The notes below the pieces were generated by a model, which was not told the DNA's origin, made no database searches, and worked only from the letters and a program-made list of their open reading frames with translations. DNA of 36,400 bases from Terriglobales bacterium (GTDB lineage Bacteria; Acidobacteriota; Terriglobia; Terriglobales; Acidobacteriaceae), in the NCBI GenBank assembly GCA_035691485.1, contig DASSIZ010000025.1, forward strand, positions 1 to 36,400, in the 5' to 3' direction. The position numbers and the translations under genes are program-made. Below, piece after piece: positions 15,584 to 24,271 of this stretch. Position 1 is the first letter of the stretch. Each line of letters begins with the position of its first letter.

Positions 15584-18500
15584 TTGCTTAAACTCAAGAA
15601 GCTCCACATCCTCGGGTTCAAATCGTTTTGCGACCGCACCGAACTGAAGTTTCACGGCGACGGCATTGCCGCCATCGTCGGCCCCAACGGTTGCGGCAAA
15701 TCCAACATCGGCGACGCCATTGCATGGGTGCTCGGCGAGCAGTCCGCGCGCACCCTGCGCGGCACCCGCATGGAGGATGTCATCTTCGCCGGCACGCGCG
15801 ATCGCAAGCCGACCGGCATGGCTGAGGTGTCGCTAACGCTGATCGATCCCGACGTTTACGACGGTCCCGATGCCCAGGCCGCGCCTGAGATCGAGATCCA
15901 CGATGAAATGTCGGAAGCGGATTGGGATGAAGCTGCGTTGCGCGAAAAAGCCGCCGCGGAAACTGAAGAGTATTTGAGCGAAGTGCAGCCGGGGCCGGGG
16001 GAAGCGGTTGACGGTCTGCGGTCTGCGGTCGAGGTGGAAAACGGGTCCGAGGCCCACGCCAAACAAGAATTTGCGACTGCTCACGAGTCGGGGGGCCGCG
16101 CCTCAGACGATAACGGCGTCACTGATGGTTCCGGGCTCTCTACCACGCAGGAAGGCGAACCGTCGGCCGCCGGCCATCGACCGTCGACAGTGGTGCTGAA
16201 AATTCGCCGGCGCAAGTTCAAAGCCAGCTTTCGAGCCGGGGAAGTCGTGGTCACGCGCCGCCTGTTTCGCTCCGGTGACAGCGAATACCTGCTGAACGGC
16301 AAGCTGTGCCGTCTCCGGGATATCCAGGACATTTTTATGGGAACAGGGCTGGGTCCGGAGTCCTACGCGATTATTGAGCAGGGAAGGATCGGTCAGATCC
16401 TGTCCAGCAAGCCGACCGACCGCCGCGCCATCATCGAAGAAGCCGCGGGAATCACCAAGTACAAGACCCGCAAGCGCCTGGCAGAAGCGCGCTTGGAAGA
16501 AGCCAAGCAGAACCTGTCGCGGGTCAACGATATTTTCGAGGAAGTCACGCGGCAGATGAACTCGCTCAAGCGCCAGGCTGCCAAGGCGGAACGCTACGCC
16601 CGGGTGCGCGATGAAATGCGCGGCAAGCTGCGCCTGGTGCTGGCCGGCAAGTTCGCCCAACTGCGTCGCGAGACAGAAGAGCTGGACACAACTCTAAGCC
16701 AGCTGGCCGAAGAGCTGCGCGCGAAAACGCAAATTGTCGGCGAGTTGGAACTCGAGCAGGCGGAAAGCACGCAGCGCGGCTACTCCATCGAGACCGATGT
16801 TCGCAACAATCACGAGCGCATTTCGGCCCTGACGCGCGAGATCGACCGCGCCTTTTCCCGCCAACGCACCAACGAAGAGCGCTGCGCGGAGCTGACGCGC
16901 CGCGCCGAATCGGCGGCCGCGGAGCTGACGCAGACGCGGACCCGCCTGGTCGGCATCGAGGCGGAACGGGAATCCTACCGGCGGAGCCTGGAATCGGCGG
17001 AAAGCGAGCTGGAAGCGGCACAGATGCAGGCTGCCGGCGCGCAGCAGGAAGCGGCAACCGCCGCGACGGCCCTGTCGGAGGTCGAGCGCCAGCAGGAGTT
17101 CCGGCGCGCCGCCATCATGGAGGCGGTCGCGGCCAGTTCCTCCGTCCGCGATCAGGTCACGCGGGCGCAGGAGAAAATCACCGGGCTGGAACGTGAGCTG
17201 CGCCGCCTGAACAATGAAATCGAATCCGGACGGCTCCAGATCGACACCTTCGGGGACCAGCGCGGGCAGATCGCTTTCGAGTTTGAGAGCGCCTCCGGGC
17301 GCGTCAAGTCGCTGGCGGAAGACATCGAGCAGACGCGCGCCGCGATCACCGAAAAACGCGCGGCGGAAACGGAATCCAAGCGCCACCTTGACACGCTGCG
17401 CGCCGAGTACGCCACGGCGCTGGGCAAGAAAGGATCGCTGGAGGCGGTGATCGCCGAGCACGGCTATTCGACCGAGTCGGTGCGCCGCCTGTTCCAGTCC
17501 GGCGCGCTGAACCACGGCTTCGCGCCCGCCGGAGTGCTCGCCGACTTCCTGGAGGTGGAAGACCGTTTTGAGCATGTCGTGGAAGACTACCTGCGCGACG
17601 AGCTGAATTACATCGTGGTGAAATCGTGGGACGCAGCCGATGAAGGCATGCGGCTTCTGCGCACCGATGTGGACGGGCGCGCGACCTTCCTGGTCCATCC
17701 CAGCGACTCGCAGGCACGCTTCTCGTTTGTGCTCGACGAAGCCGCGCACCAGGCGCCGCATCACGCGCAGCAGGTTCGTCCGCTGAAGCAGACCATTCGC
17801 GTGCTCAACGGCTTCGGCAAGTCCCTGGAAGTGATCTTGCCGAAGCTGCGCGACGGTTACATCGTTCCCGACCCGGGTGTGGCGCGCGAGCTGGCGCTGG
17901 AAAATCCGGATGCGTTCTTCCTCTCCGAATCGGGCGAGTGCTTCCACAACGTCACCGTCACCGGAGGCAAGCAGCGCAGCGAAGGCCCGCTCTCCATGAA
18001 GCGCGAGCTGCGCGATGTGATGCGCGTGCTCTCCGACGTGGAACGGGCGCTTGGGGAGGAAGAGCGCCGTGCCGCGGCGCTGGCGCGCGAAATCGCGGAC
18101 CTCACATCGCTGCTGGAGCGCCTGGAAGCGGAGAGGCGCGAGGCCGACACGGCCGCCCTCACCACCGGGCACACTCTTCGCCAGCTGGAAGGAGAAGTCG
18201 CGCGCATTGCGGAGCGGGTGGAGCTGGCCGAACGCGAAGCGTTGCACATCTCCACCGAACGGGCTGCCAACGCGGCGCTGGTAGCCGAGAAGCAGGTCGA
18301 GCTTGCGGACTGCGACGGCCGCCGCGGGTTGCTGGAGTCGGAAGCGGCTGCCGCGCAAGAGAGCCTTGCCGGACTGCGCGCCGCACGCGACGCGGCGGCG
18401 CAACTGGCGTCGGAGATGAAGGCCCAGGCGGCGGCCGTAGAAGAACGGCGCCGCGCTGCCTCGGCGGCGGTAGCGCGCGTGGAAACCATGGTGGCCGACA

Positions 18501-19552
18501 TTGCGTCGCGCGTGGAGGCCTTGGAGTCGCAGCAGCAAATGGCCGCCGCGGAACAGGCGCAACGGGAGATCGAAAACCTTCAGATCGCGGAGCAGCTGGT
18601 GGCGCTCACCGCCGACAAAGAGCAGGCGGAGGTGCACGAAACCGAACTGCAGGCCGAATCCGAGCAGGTCCGCGGACGGCTGGTCGAGATTGAGCACCAA
18701 CTGCGCGCCGCGAGGCAGGAGATGGATACGGTACGAGACCGCCGCGGCGAACTTTCCGCGCAAGTCGCCAAGTTGCAATCCGATCAGCAGCACATGAGCG
18801 AGACTGCGATGAACGAGCTGGGCGTCACCGCCGACACCCTGCTCGGTGACGGGACGATTGCGCAGCTCGTCGGGGAACAACTGGACCTGGAAGAGTCTGC
18901 CTACCGCGAGTTGCGCACGAAGCTGGACAACATGGGCCCGGTCAACATGATGGCGCTGGAGGAGTACCAGGAAGCGGCGCAGCGGCATTTATTCCTGGAA
19001 ACGCAACGCAAAGATTTGATGGACTCCATCGAAAACACGCAGAACGCAATCCGCGAGATCGACACCATTTCGCGGCAGAAATTCCAGGAAGCCTTTGCCG
19101 CGATCAATGTAAATTTCCAGGCGGCCTTCCGTAAACTGTTCGGAGGCGGCAACGGGTTCATGCGGTTGACGGACGAGGAGAACGCAGCCGATAGCGGTAT
19201 CGACGTAGTGGCCTCGCCTCCGGGAAAGAAGCTGCAGAATGTCCTGCTGCTATCCGGTGGAGAGAAGGCGCTCACCGCGCTCGCGCTCCTGGTCGGCATC
19301 TTCCAGTATCAGCCCAGCCCGTTCTGCATTTTGGACGAAGTGGACGCGCCGCTGGACGAGACCAATGTCGGCCGTTTCACCGAATTAGTGCGCGAAATGA
19401 GCGACACCACGCAATTCATTCTCATCACCCACAGCAAGAAAACAATGGGCGTGGCTCCGGTGATGTACGGCGTCACCATGCAGGAGCCCGGGGTGTCGAA
19501 GCTGGTGTCCGTGCGCTTCCACGAGAACACCCCGGCGGCGGCCAGCGCTTGA
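15584..19552 (+). CDS. smc: Chromosome segregation ATPase SMC with head insert
   Basis: The 1322-residue protein compacts and segregates chromosomes as a dimer with ScpA/ScpB. The N-terminal head has HILGFKSFCDRT and Walker A GPNGCGKSN (residues 33-41); two long coiled coils flank a hinge near residues 630-780; the C-terminal head has the signature LLSGGEKALTALALL and Walker B PFCILDEVDAPLDE. AAGGAG lies 6 bases before a TTG at 15584, which is taken as the start. Between MAEVSLTLID and VVVTRRLFRSGDSEY there are about 130 residues where other SMCs have 15-20: an acidic, low-complexity insert (residues about 89-220) ending in a basic stretch (KIRRRKFKASFR). The hinge also departs from the usual glycine pattern. 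Length of about 1190 residues is typical elsewhere. Confidence 0.97.
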   Translation: MLKLKKLHILGFKSFCDRTELKFHGDGIAAIVGPNGCGKSNIGDAIAWVLGEQSARTLRGTRMEDVIFAGTRDRKPTGMAEVSLTLIDPDVYDGPDAQAAPEIEIHDEMSEADWDEAALREKAAAETEEYLSEVQPGPGEAVDGLRSAVEVENGSEAHAKQEFATAHESGGRASDDNGVTDGSGLSTTQEGEPSAAGHRPSTVVLKIRRRKFKASFRAGEVVVTRRLFRSGDSEYLLNGKLCRLRDIQDIFMGTGLGPESYAIIEQGRIGQILSSKPTDRRAIIEEAAGITKYKTRKRLAEARLEEAKQNLSRVNDIFEEVTRQMNSLKRQAAKAERYARVRDEMRGKLRLVLAGKFAQLRRETEELDTTLSQLAEELRAKTQIVGELELEQAESTQRGYSIETDVRNNHERISALTREIDRAFSRQRTNEERCAELTRRAESAAAELTQTRTRLVGIEAERESYRRSLESAESELEAAQMQAAGAQQEAATAATALSEVERQQEFRRAAIMEAVAASSSVRDQVTRAQEKITGLERELRRLNNEIESGRLQIDTFGDQRGQIAFEFESASGRVKSLAEDIEQTRAAITEKRAAETESKRHLDTLRAEYATALGKKGSLEAVIAEHGYSTESVRRLFQSGALNHGFAPAGVLADFLEVEDRFEHVVEDYLRDELNYIVVKSWDAADEGMRLLRTDVDGRATFLVHPSDSQARFSFVLDEAAHQAPHHAQQVRPLKQTIRVLNGFGKSLEVILPKLRDGYIVPDPGVARELALENPDAFFLSESGECFHNVTVTGGKQRSEGPLSMKRELRDVMRVLSDVERALGEEERRAAALAREIADLTSLLERLEAERREADTAALTTGHTLRQLEGEVARIAERVELAEREALHISTERAANAALVAEKQVELADCDGRRGLLESEAAAAQESLAGLRAARDAAAQLASEMKAQAAAVEERRRAASAAVARVETMVADIASRVEALESQQQMAAAEQAQREIENLQIAEQLVALTADKEQAEVHETELQAESEQVRGRLVEIEHQLRAARQEMDTVRDRRGELSAQVAKLQSDQQHMSETAMNELGVTADTLLGDGTIAQLVGEQLDLEESAYRELRTKLDNMGPVNMMALEEYQEAAQRHLFLETQRKDLMDSIENTQNAIREIDTISRQKFQEAFAAINVNFQAAFRKLFGGGNGFMRLTDEENAADSGIDVVASPPGKKLQNVLLLSGGEKALTALALLVGIFQYQPSPFCILDEVDAPLDETNVGRFTELVREMSDTTQFILITHSKKTMGVAPVMYGVTMQEPGVSKLVSVRFHENTPAAASA
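16006..16037 (+). repeat. GGTCNNN heptad repeat inside the smc insert
   Basis: Adjacent units GGTTGAC, GGTCTGC, GGTCTGC, GGTCGAG, then GTGG. Seven-base units in a coding frame give a 7-codon cycle, read here as AVDGLRSAVEVE. The units match the intergenic repeat at 3421. Confidence 0.75.
16160..16193 (-). repeat. Second GGYCGAY heptad repeat inside the smc insert
   Basis: Read on the minus strand the units are TGTCGAC, GGTCGAT, GGCCGGC, GGCCGAC, GG. Fifteen bases match the repeat at 3423-3437 exactly in reverse complement. It encodes part of the low-complexity end of the insert (PSAAGHRPSTV). Confidence 0.75.
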
Positions 19553-19770
19553 TGAAGAATTGAAGAACCAGGGATGGGAGATTGACGCGCCGCAAAATCT
19601 GTCCGACGCCGAATGCCTGATCGGCCATCGAGTGCAACCATTCAAAGTTTCTGATTTCCACATTCCCCGCTCTTCAAAGCGGCCACGGACGCCGGTTTCG
19701 CGTAAACGGCTCGGCTGTCAATATTTTTCTTGGTGCTGTTCCGCGCTCCGCTTGCCATTGTGACAGGCCG

Positions 19771-19798
19771 TTGACAAAAAAGTTTGGTCGACTAGAAT
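19771..19798 (+). promoter_or_regulatory. sigma70-type promoter of purC
   Basis: TTGACA (19771-19776), 16 bases, TAGAAT (19793-19798). Transcription would start near 19805, about 25 bases before the GTG of purC. The frame of purC is open through this element, but a TTG start there would place the promoter in the coding region. The remaining 218 bases between smc and this site hold no gene I can see. Confidence 0.75.
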
Positions 19799-19830
19799 AC
19801 GCGACGTTCTCTAACAATACTTTTTCTGTC

Positions 19831-20748
19831 GTGACCCATTCCCCACAAGACGTCCTGTTGCAGACAGACTTCCCGGACCTCGAACTCTATGCGAGCGGGA
19901 AAGTGCGCGACCTCTACCGCGTGGACAATGAGCACCTGCTGTTCGTCGCCACCGACCGTATCTCGGCGTTTGACTACGTGCTCGCCACCGGCATTCCCAA
20001 CAAAGGCCGCGTGCTGACGCAGCTTTCGCTGTTCTGGTTCGACTTCCTGAAAGGCATTGTTCCCAATCACCTGGCCACCGCCGACGTGGACCGCTTCCCG
20101 CAGCATGTGCGCAAGTACAGCGGGCAACTGCGCGGACGCTCCATGCTCGTGGTGCATGCCGACATGGTTCCGGTGGAGTGCGTGGTGCGCGGATATGTCT
20201 CCGGTTCGGCCTGGAAGGAATACCGGGAAAAAGGTTCGGTGTGCGGCATCACGTTGCCGCATGGCTTGCGCGAATCCGAGAAACTGCCGCAGCCGATTTT
20301 TACCCCCGCCACCAAGGCGACCACCGGACACGACGAGAACATATCCTACGCGGAGATGAAGAAAATCGTGGGGCCGGCGCTCAGCGAGCAATTGCGCGAC
20401 CTCAGCTTGCGCATCTACCAGGCGGCCGCCGACTACGCCGCCGCGCGCGGCATCATCATTGCCGACACAAAATTTGAATTCGGCCGCACCGCTGCCGGTT
20501 TGGTGCTCGCCGACGAGGTCCTGACTCCTGATTCTTCGCGATTCTGGCCCGCAGACAGGTATGTGCCGGGACGCGGCCAGGAGTCGTTCGACAAGCAGTA
20601 CGTCCGTGATTACCTGGAGAAGATCCATTGGGACAAGAGGCCGCCGGCGCCATCGCTTCCGCCGGAGGTGGCCGACAATACCAGCGTGAAGTACATGGAA
20701 GCGTATCGCCGCCTGACCGGCAGGGAACTGCAGGTACAGGCGGCATGA
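19831..20748 (+). CDS. purC: SAICAR synthetase (PurC)
   Basis: The 305-residue enzyme joins aspartate to CAIR with ATP in purine synthesis, giving SAICAR. Motifs seen are ASGKVRDLYRV with ATDRISAFD (ATP site), PVECVVRGYVSGSAWKEY, ATKATTGHDENIS and GIIIADTKFEFG. It is the roughly 300-residue form, longer than the 240-residue enteric type. GTG 19831 is chosen because the promoter lies just upstream; there is no Shine-Dalgarno sequence, so initiation may be weak or near-leaderless. It leads a unit with cvpA 24 bases downstream, an association also known from the purF operon of E. coli. Confidence 0.96.
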   Translation: MTHSPQDVLLQTDFPDLELYASGKVRDLYRVDNEHLLFVATDRISAFDYVLATGIPNKGRVLTQLSLFWFDFLKGIVPNHLATADVDRFPQHVRKYSGQLRGRSMLVVHADMVPVECVVRGYVSGSAWKEYREKGSVCGITLPHGLRESEKLPQPIFTPATKATTGHDENISYAEMKKIVGPALSEQLRDLSLRIYQAAADYAAARGIIIADTKFEFGRTAAGLVLADEVLTPDSSRFWPADRYVPGRGQESFDKQYVRDYLEKIHWDKRPPAPSLPPEVADNTSVKYMEAYRRLTGRELQVQAA

Positions 20749-20772
20749 GGAACAGTTGGCGAGAATGGCCGC

Positions 20773-21342
20773 ATGACCGGCATTGACTGGCTGATCGTGG
20801 CCGTCATTTTGTTGTCGGCGCTGGTCGCGGCTTCCCAGGGATTGGCGTACGAAGTTTTTTCCCTGGGCGGAGTGGTGGCAGGGTATCTGCTTGCGGCTTG
20901 GGGATACGGACAGGTGGCCCCCTGGTACTCGCCGTACGTGAAGACGCCGTGGGTGGCGGATCTCTGCGGGTTTGTTACGATTTTTTTTGTGGTCGTTCTG
21001 CTGGCGGGAGCGATTGGGCGCATCGCGCGGTTCGGAATGAAAGAAGTCGGACTGCGCTGGTTCGATCGCTTGCTGGGCATGATGTTCGGGCTGGTGAGAG
21101 GGGTCTTGGTAGTGATGATTTCACTGCTCGCGGTGGCTTCGTTCTCGCCGGATTCCACGCTGCTGGCCCGCTCGCGCACCGCGCCTTATCTGCTGGTGCT
21201 GGCGCGGGCGGCGATTTGGGTGGCCCCATCGCAGGTACGGCAGCAATTTCGAGCGGGCATGAAAGCCATTGGCAACATCCGCGAGGGCGCGCCTGCAAAT
21301 CGAAATGCTGCTCCCGGACCGGGCTTGGGCCCGGGTAAATAG
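20773..21342 (+). CDS. cvpA: CvpA family membrane protein
   Basis: The 189-residue product has the CvpA pattern: four hydrophobic helices (DWLIVAVILLSALVAA, FSLGGVVAGYLLAAW, FVTIFFVVVLLAGAIG, LLGMMFGLVRGVLVVMISLLAV) with the conserved GLVRG segment and a short soluble tail. CvpA proteins affect colicin V secretion, envelope integrity and biofilm; the biochemical role is not settled. The tail ends in a Gly/Pro-rich stretch. It starts 24 bases after purC and ends 33 bases before the small helix-turn-helix gene, so all three are probably one transcript. Confidence 0.9.
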   Translation: MTGIDWLIVAVILLSALVAASQGLAYEVFSLGGVVAGYLLAAWGYGQVAPWYSPYVKTPWVADLCGFVTIFFVVVLLAGAIGRIARFGMKEVGLRWFDRLLGMMFGLVRGVLVVMISLLAVASFSPDSTLLARSRTAPYLLVLARAAIWVAPSQVRQQFRAGMKAIGNIREGAPANRNAAPGPGLGPGK

Positions 21343-21375
21343 CAACGTTCGGACGGTTATAAAAGGAGAGGTCCC

Positions 21376-21654
21376 GTGAAAGACCAACTGGAAGCCCTGG
21401 TCCTACAGATGTTCAAAAGCGGCATTCTCTATTCGGAAGCGGTGCGGGAATTCAAGAAGCGATTCATTCTGGCCGTGCTCCAGGAAAACCAGGGAAACCA
21501 GTGCAAAGCCGCCCGCCAGTTGGGCATGCACCGCAACACGCTCAGCCGCACCATCACCGAACTGAAGGTCGATGTCCGCAGCCTGCGCGACGGCGCTCGA
21601 CGTCCTCCCCGCAGCGCGCGTCCTCTTGCTTTGGAGAAAAAGGCGGCGCGGTAG
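21376..21654 (+). CDS. Fis-type helix-turn-helix protein
   Basis: The 92-residue product starts with GTG after a strong AAGGAGAGG. Residues about 28-62 form a Fis-family helix-turn-helix (FILAVLQENQGNQCKAARQLGMHRNTLSRTITEL), the same module found at the end of NtrC-type activators, here standing alone with an N-terminal helix (MKDQLEALVLQMFKSG) that may dimerise. The C-terminus is Arg/Pro-rich. It could be a nucleoid protein or local regulator. Its place after purC and cvpA recalls the dusB-fis coupling of a regulator to a housekeeping operon, but no target can be named. Confidence 0.85.
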   Translation: MKDQLEALVLQMFKSGILYSEAVREFKKRFILAVLQENQGNQCKAARQLGMHRNTLSRTITELKVDVRSLRDGARRPPRSARPLALEKKAAR

Positions 21655-21665
21655 CCGTCATCGAC

Positions 21666-21698
21666 AAAAAGAAGGGCCCAGCTTCCGCCGAGCCTTTC
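21666..21698 (-). terminator. Terminator of the exported TPR protein gene
   Basis: Read on the minus strand a 12-position stem (21698-21687 with 21682-21671; one mismatch and two G-U pairs) closes a GGAA tetraloop and is followed by CTTTTTG-like T residues (21670-21666). It lies 28 bases past the gene's stop. On the plus strand the stem is weaker and lacks a proper T-run. Confidence 0.75.
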
Positions 21699-21726
21699 TG
21701 GTTTCTGTTGCTCCCGATATGCGTTT

Positions 21727-23049
21727 CTAGGTTCCCGGCTTTCTCCGCGCCGGAGGCTTGCGCGCCGGAGGCTTGGCAGCCTTGGGAGGCGGCCCGACGA
21801 ATGCCCCGCTGGTCATGTGAATCATGAACGGGTTCGGGTCGTAGGTAGCCGGCGTGCCTTGCACTTTCGCCATGGCGCCTTCTTTCGGCACCAGCGAAGC
21901 CGCGATGGGGGATTCAAACGTCAACTCGACGTCCGCCTTGTTGTTCTGGATATCGTCAACCGTCGCGGCCAGCTGCAGCGAATTCTTGGTGGTGCTGATC
22001 ACCTTGCCTTCGAACGCGATCGGCTTGCCCTTGATTGCGCTCCATACCTTGTCGGCAGCCTGCTGGTTTCCAGAAGTCAGGATGAGCTGGAATTCGTCAA
22101 ACGACATCTGGTCCACCGGCTTGGTGTTGGCCAGGGTTGCCGCCTGCTCCGCGGGAGTGGGCGCCGTCTTGATGGCAAATCCGGCCGGCGGATCCTGGGT
22201 GGTCTTGGTTTGCGCCAGCAGCTGGTCCCAGCCATCATCGCCGCCGTGATAAACGGTGTACGCGCGCTTGCCGTAGGCCGTGATCTGCGCTGCTGCCGGA
22301 GTGCCAGCAGCGAGGTTGGCGGCGCGCGCGATATACCACAAGCCGCGCACGTCCTGCGGCTTCTGCTGCAAATACGCCAGCGCCAGAGGGTAAACATTGC
22401 GCAGATCGTTGGGCTGGGCCTGAGCCGCGATGGTCAGATACTTTTCTGCGTTCGCGTAGTCCTTCTGCTGCAGCGCCGCCATGCCGGCCGCTCCGGCGAA
22501 GATTACCGCCGTCTGCGTCTTTAATTTTTCCCAGTCTGCCGGCGAAAGTTCAGCCGGCTTGGGAGCAGTTTGCACTATCTGCAAGCCTTTTTGGGCGACC
22601 TGCGCTGCCTGCTGCAACGACTGCGCGGCATTAGCTCCGCCGGATTCGGCTTGTTGGCGATAGAGGTAGGTCAGCAGCGCCAGCGCTCGCAGGTTATTGG
22701 GATCGGCCTGGAGCAACCGGTTCGCGGCGTCGGTTACTTTTTGCGAATTGCCCAGTTGCTGGTAGGTGGCCATCAGCAATTCAAGCGCGCTTACCTTCAC
22801 CACGCTATTGGGGTACTGCTGCAGGAAGGTTTCCAGCGCCTGCGCCTTGGTGGTGGGATCGGACTGGTTGAGCGCGGTAACGTAGGCGTTGTATTCAGCC
22901 GGGTCCTTGATGGTGGGTCCAGTGGGCGCGGCCTGTCCGGCCTGCGCGGTTTGTCCGCCCTGTGCCGACTGGGCCTGCGGGTCGGCGCTCGTCTGCGCCA
23001 TGGCTACGGCGCCAAGCACCAGCACAAATAGGATGAGCGACTTCTTCAT
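21727..23049 (-). CDS. Exported TPR-repeat protein
   Basis: The 440-residue product has a clear signal peptide (MKKSLILFVLVLGAVAMAQ), a Gln/Ala/Gly-rich linker, then TPR-like helix pairs from about residue 50 to 260 (ALETFLQQYPNSVVKVSALELLMATYQQLGNSQK, RLLQADPNNLRALALLTYLYRQ, NAEKYLTIAAQAQPNDLRNVYPLALAYLQ). A separate C-terminal domain (KPIAFEGKVISTTKNSLQLAATVD, then LTFESPIAASLVPKEGAMAKVQG) looks like a small beta-fold, and the tail is Pro/Lys/Arg-rich. AAGGAG precedes the ATG. Probably periplasmic scaffolding; no enzymatic motif is seen. It has its own promoter and terminator. Confidence 0.82.
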   Translation of the reverse strand: MKKSLILFVLVLGAVAMAQTSADPQAQSAQGGQTAQAGQAAPTGPTIKDPAEYNAYVTALNQSDPTTKAQALETFLQQYPNSVVKVSALELLMATYQQLGNSQKVTDAANRLLQADPNNLRALALLTYLYRQQAESGGANAAQSLQQAAQVAQKGLQIVQTAPKPAELSPADWEKLKTQTAVIFAGAAGMAALQQKDYANAEKYLTIAAQAQPNDLRNVYPLALAYLQQKPQDVRGLWYIARAANLAAGTPAAAQITAYGKRAYTVYHGGDDGWDQLLAQTKTTQDPPAGFAIKTAPTPAEQAATLANTKPVDQMSFDEFQLILTSGNQQAADKVWSAIKGKPIAFEGKVISTTKNSLQLAATVDDIQNNKADVELTFESPIAASLVPKEGAMAKVQGTPATYDPNPFMIHMTSGAFVGPPPKAAKPPARKPPARRKPGT

Positions 23050-23225
23050 GCGATGGCTCCTTACGTCGATTCCGCGGGAAAATCAGAGACGTCTGTTCAC
23101 GCACGCCAGGAAGGCGAAGATGATACGCGCCTGTAAACCTGCCGCACGCCCGGACCCGAACGGCAAATTCCTACTACCGCCAGCCATGGTTCTGCTTCTA
23201 AAGAGCAGAATGCACAAGGCAAGGG

Positions 23226-23254
23226 ATTATAAGAATGTACCTCGTCCAAGGCAA
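23226..23254 (-). promoter_or_regulatory. sigma70-type promoter of the exported TPR gene
   Basis: On the minus strand TTGCCT (23254-23249), 17 bases, TATAAT (23231-23226). Start near 23219 gives a leader of about 170 bases, which contains a small 7-bp hairpin (TTCTGCT with AGCAGAA). This fills most of the 325-base gap between the divergent TPR and SDR genes; I see no further gene in the gap and no clear promoter for the SDR gene. Confidence 0.75.
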
Positions 23255-23374
23255 GTTGCGTTTCGATTAAAGATTTTCCCGCCTGATTTGATGCGGGTTT
23301 CCTAGCTGCTGGATGCTTTGCGGCATGCGCCGGCGCTCCTGAAAACGGCCACTGGCGCGGAGAAGAGGCTCGGC

Positions 23375-24103
23375 ATGACGGATCACGGCACCTTACTACT
23401 GCGCGACCAAATCGCCGTCGTTACCGGCGGCGGTCGCGGGATAGGGCTTGCAATCTCCATGCGCCTGGCGGAAATGGGCGCCAACACCATCTTGTGCGGC
23501 CGGTCGCAGGCGACCCTGGATTCCGCGTCGCAACAGATTCGCTCAGCCGGCGGGCAATGCGAGGCAATGGTTTGCGATGTCGCCGACCTTTCCTCCGTGG
23601 AAACCCTTGCGGCGCGCGTTCAGAAGACATTTGGCCGCGCCGACATCCTGGTGAACAACGCCGGCGTCGGCGATTTCAGCCGCCCCCTGCACCAGCTTCC
23701 GCCCGGCGACTGGGAGCGAATCCTCAACACCAACTTACGCGGCGTGTTCTACACCATCCGCGCCTTCGCTCCCATGATGATCAGTGCCGGGCAGGGCGAT
23801 ATCATCAACATCTCCTCGATCGCCAGCAAAAACCCTCTGCCAAACGGCGCCGCTTACGCGGCTTCGAAATGGGGCCTGAACGGACTGAGCTATTCGGTGG
23901 CGGAAGAGCTACGCCGGTACAACATCCGCGTGTCCGTGGTTTGCCCCGGCAGCACGCAATCCGAGCTCAGTCCGCACGAGGGCAGGGACGCAGGCAAAAT
24001 GCTGCGTCCGACGGATGTTGCGCACGTCGTTGCCATGATCGTGACACAGGCGCCGCACTCGTATGCCAGCGAGATCGTACTGCGCCCAACGCAGAAACCG
24101 TGA
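23375..24103 (+). CDS. SDR family NAD(P)-dependent oxidoreductase
   Basis: The 242-residue product is a classical short-chain dehydrogenase. The cofactor motif is TGGGRGIG, with DVAD and NNAGVG as later cofactor-fold markers, and the catalytic residues are Ser in INISSIAS and Tyr/Lys in YAASK. The Arg after the second strand (LCGRSQ) suggests NADP preference. ATG 23375 is preceded by AGAGG; the frame is open to 23318 without a site. It resembles FabG-like and sepiapterin-type reductases, but no substrate can be assigned and it stands alone between repeats. Confidence 0.9.
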   Translation: MTDHGTLLLRDQIAVVTGGGRGIGLAISMRLAEMGANTILCGRSQATLDSASQQIRSAGGQCEAMVCDVADLSSVETLAARVQKTFGRADILVNNAGVGDFSRPLHQLPPGDWERILNTNLRGVFYTIRAFAPMMISAGQGDIINISSIASKNPLPNGAAYAASKWGLNGLSYSVAEELRRYNIRVSVVCPGSTQSELSPHEGRDAGKMLRPTDVAHVVAMIVTQAPHSYASEIVLRPTQKP

Positions 24104-24108
24104 GAATG

Positions 24109-24178
24109 AATGAAGAATGCAGAATGGAGAATGAACAATGAGTCCGCACAGGCACCATTTGCCCGATTCTGCATTCTT
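24109..24178. repeat. AATGNAG heptad repeat with inverted copy
   Basis: Five units AATGAAG, AATGCAG, AATGGAG, AATGAAC, AATGAGT run from 24109, five bases after the SDR stop. AAGAATGCAGAAT (24113-24125) has an exact inverted copy at 24166-24178, 40 bases away. The arms could form a hairpin in SDR mRNA. The space to ytxH holds no other element I can name. Confidence 0.7.
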
Positions 24179-24271
24179 ATTTTGTCTACATTGGACATGT
24201 CCCTTTGCTCCTTGCCGCGTGATTGCCACGGGTGCTAACATCGCCAACTTCAGGAATAGTCTGGAGGTTTT

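Noticed and set aside
15163-15591. 142-codon open frame before smc
   Set aside because: Composition is Cys/Arg/Pro-rich with no ribosome site or family pattern; it runs over the smc start.
15605-15625. tRNA T-loop-like GGGTTCAAATC
   Set aside because: It lies in the smc coding start (LGFKSF) and no acceptor stem or anticodon arm is around it.
16694-18988. 764-codon open frame opposite smc
   Set aside because: Shadow of the coiled-coil coding sequence; no start site or domain features, and smc is certain.
24109-24178. CRISPR-like short repeats
   Set aside because: Units are 7 bases with no spacers and no cas genes nearby; it is a heptad tandem repeat.
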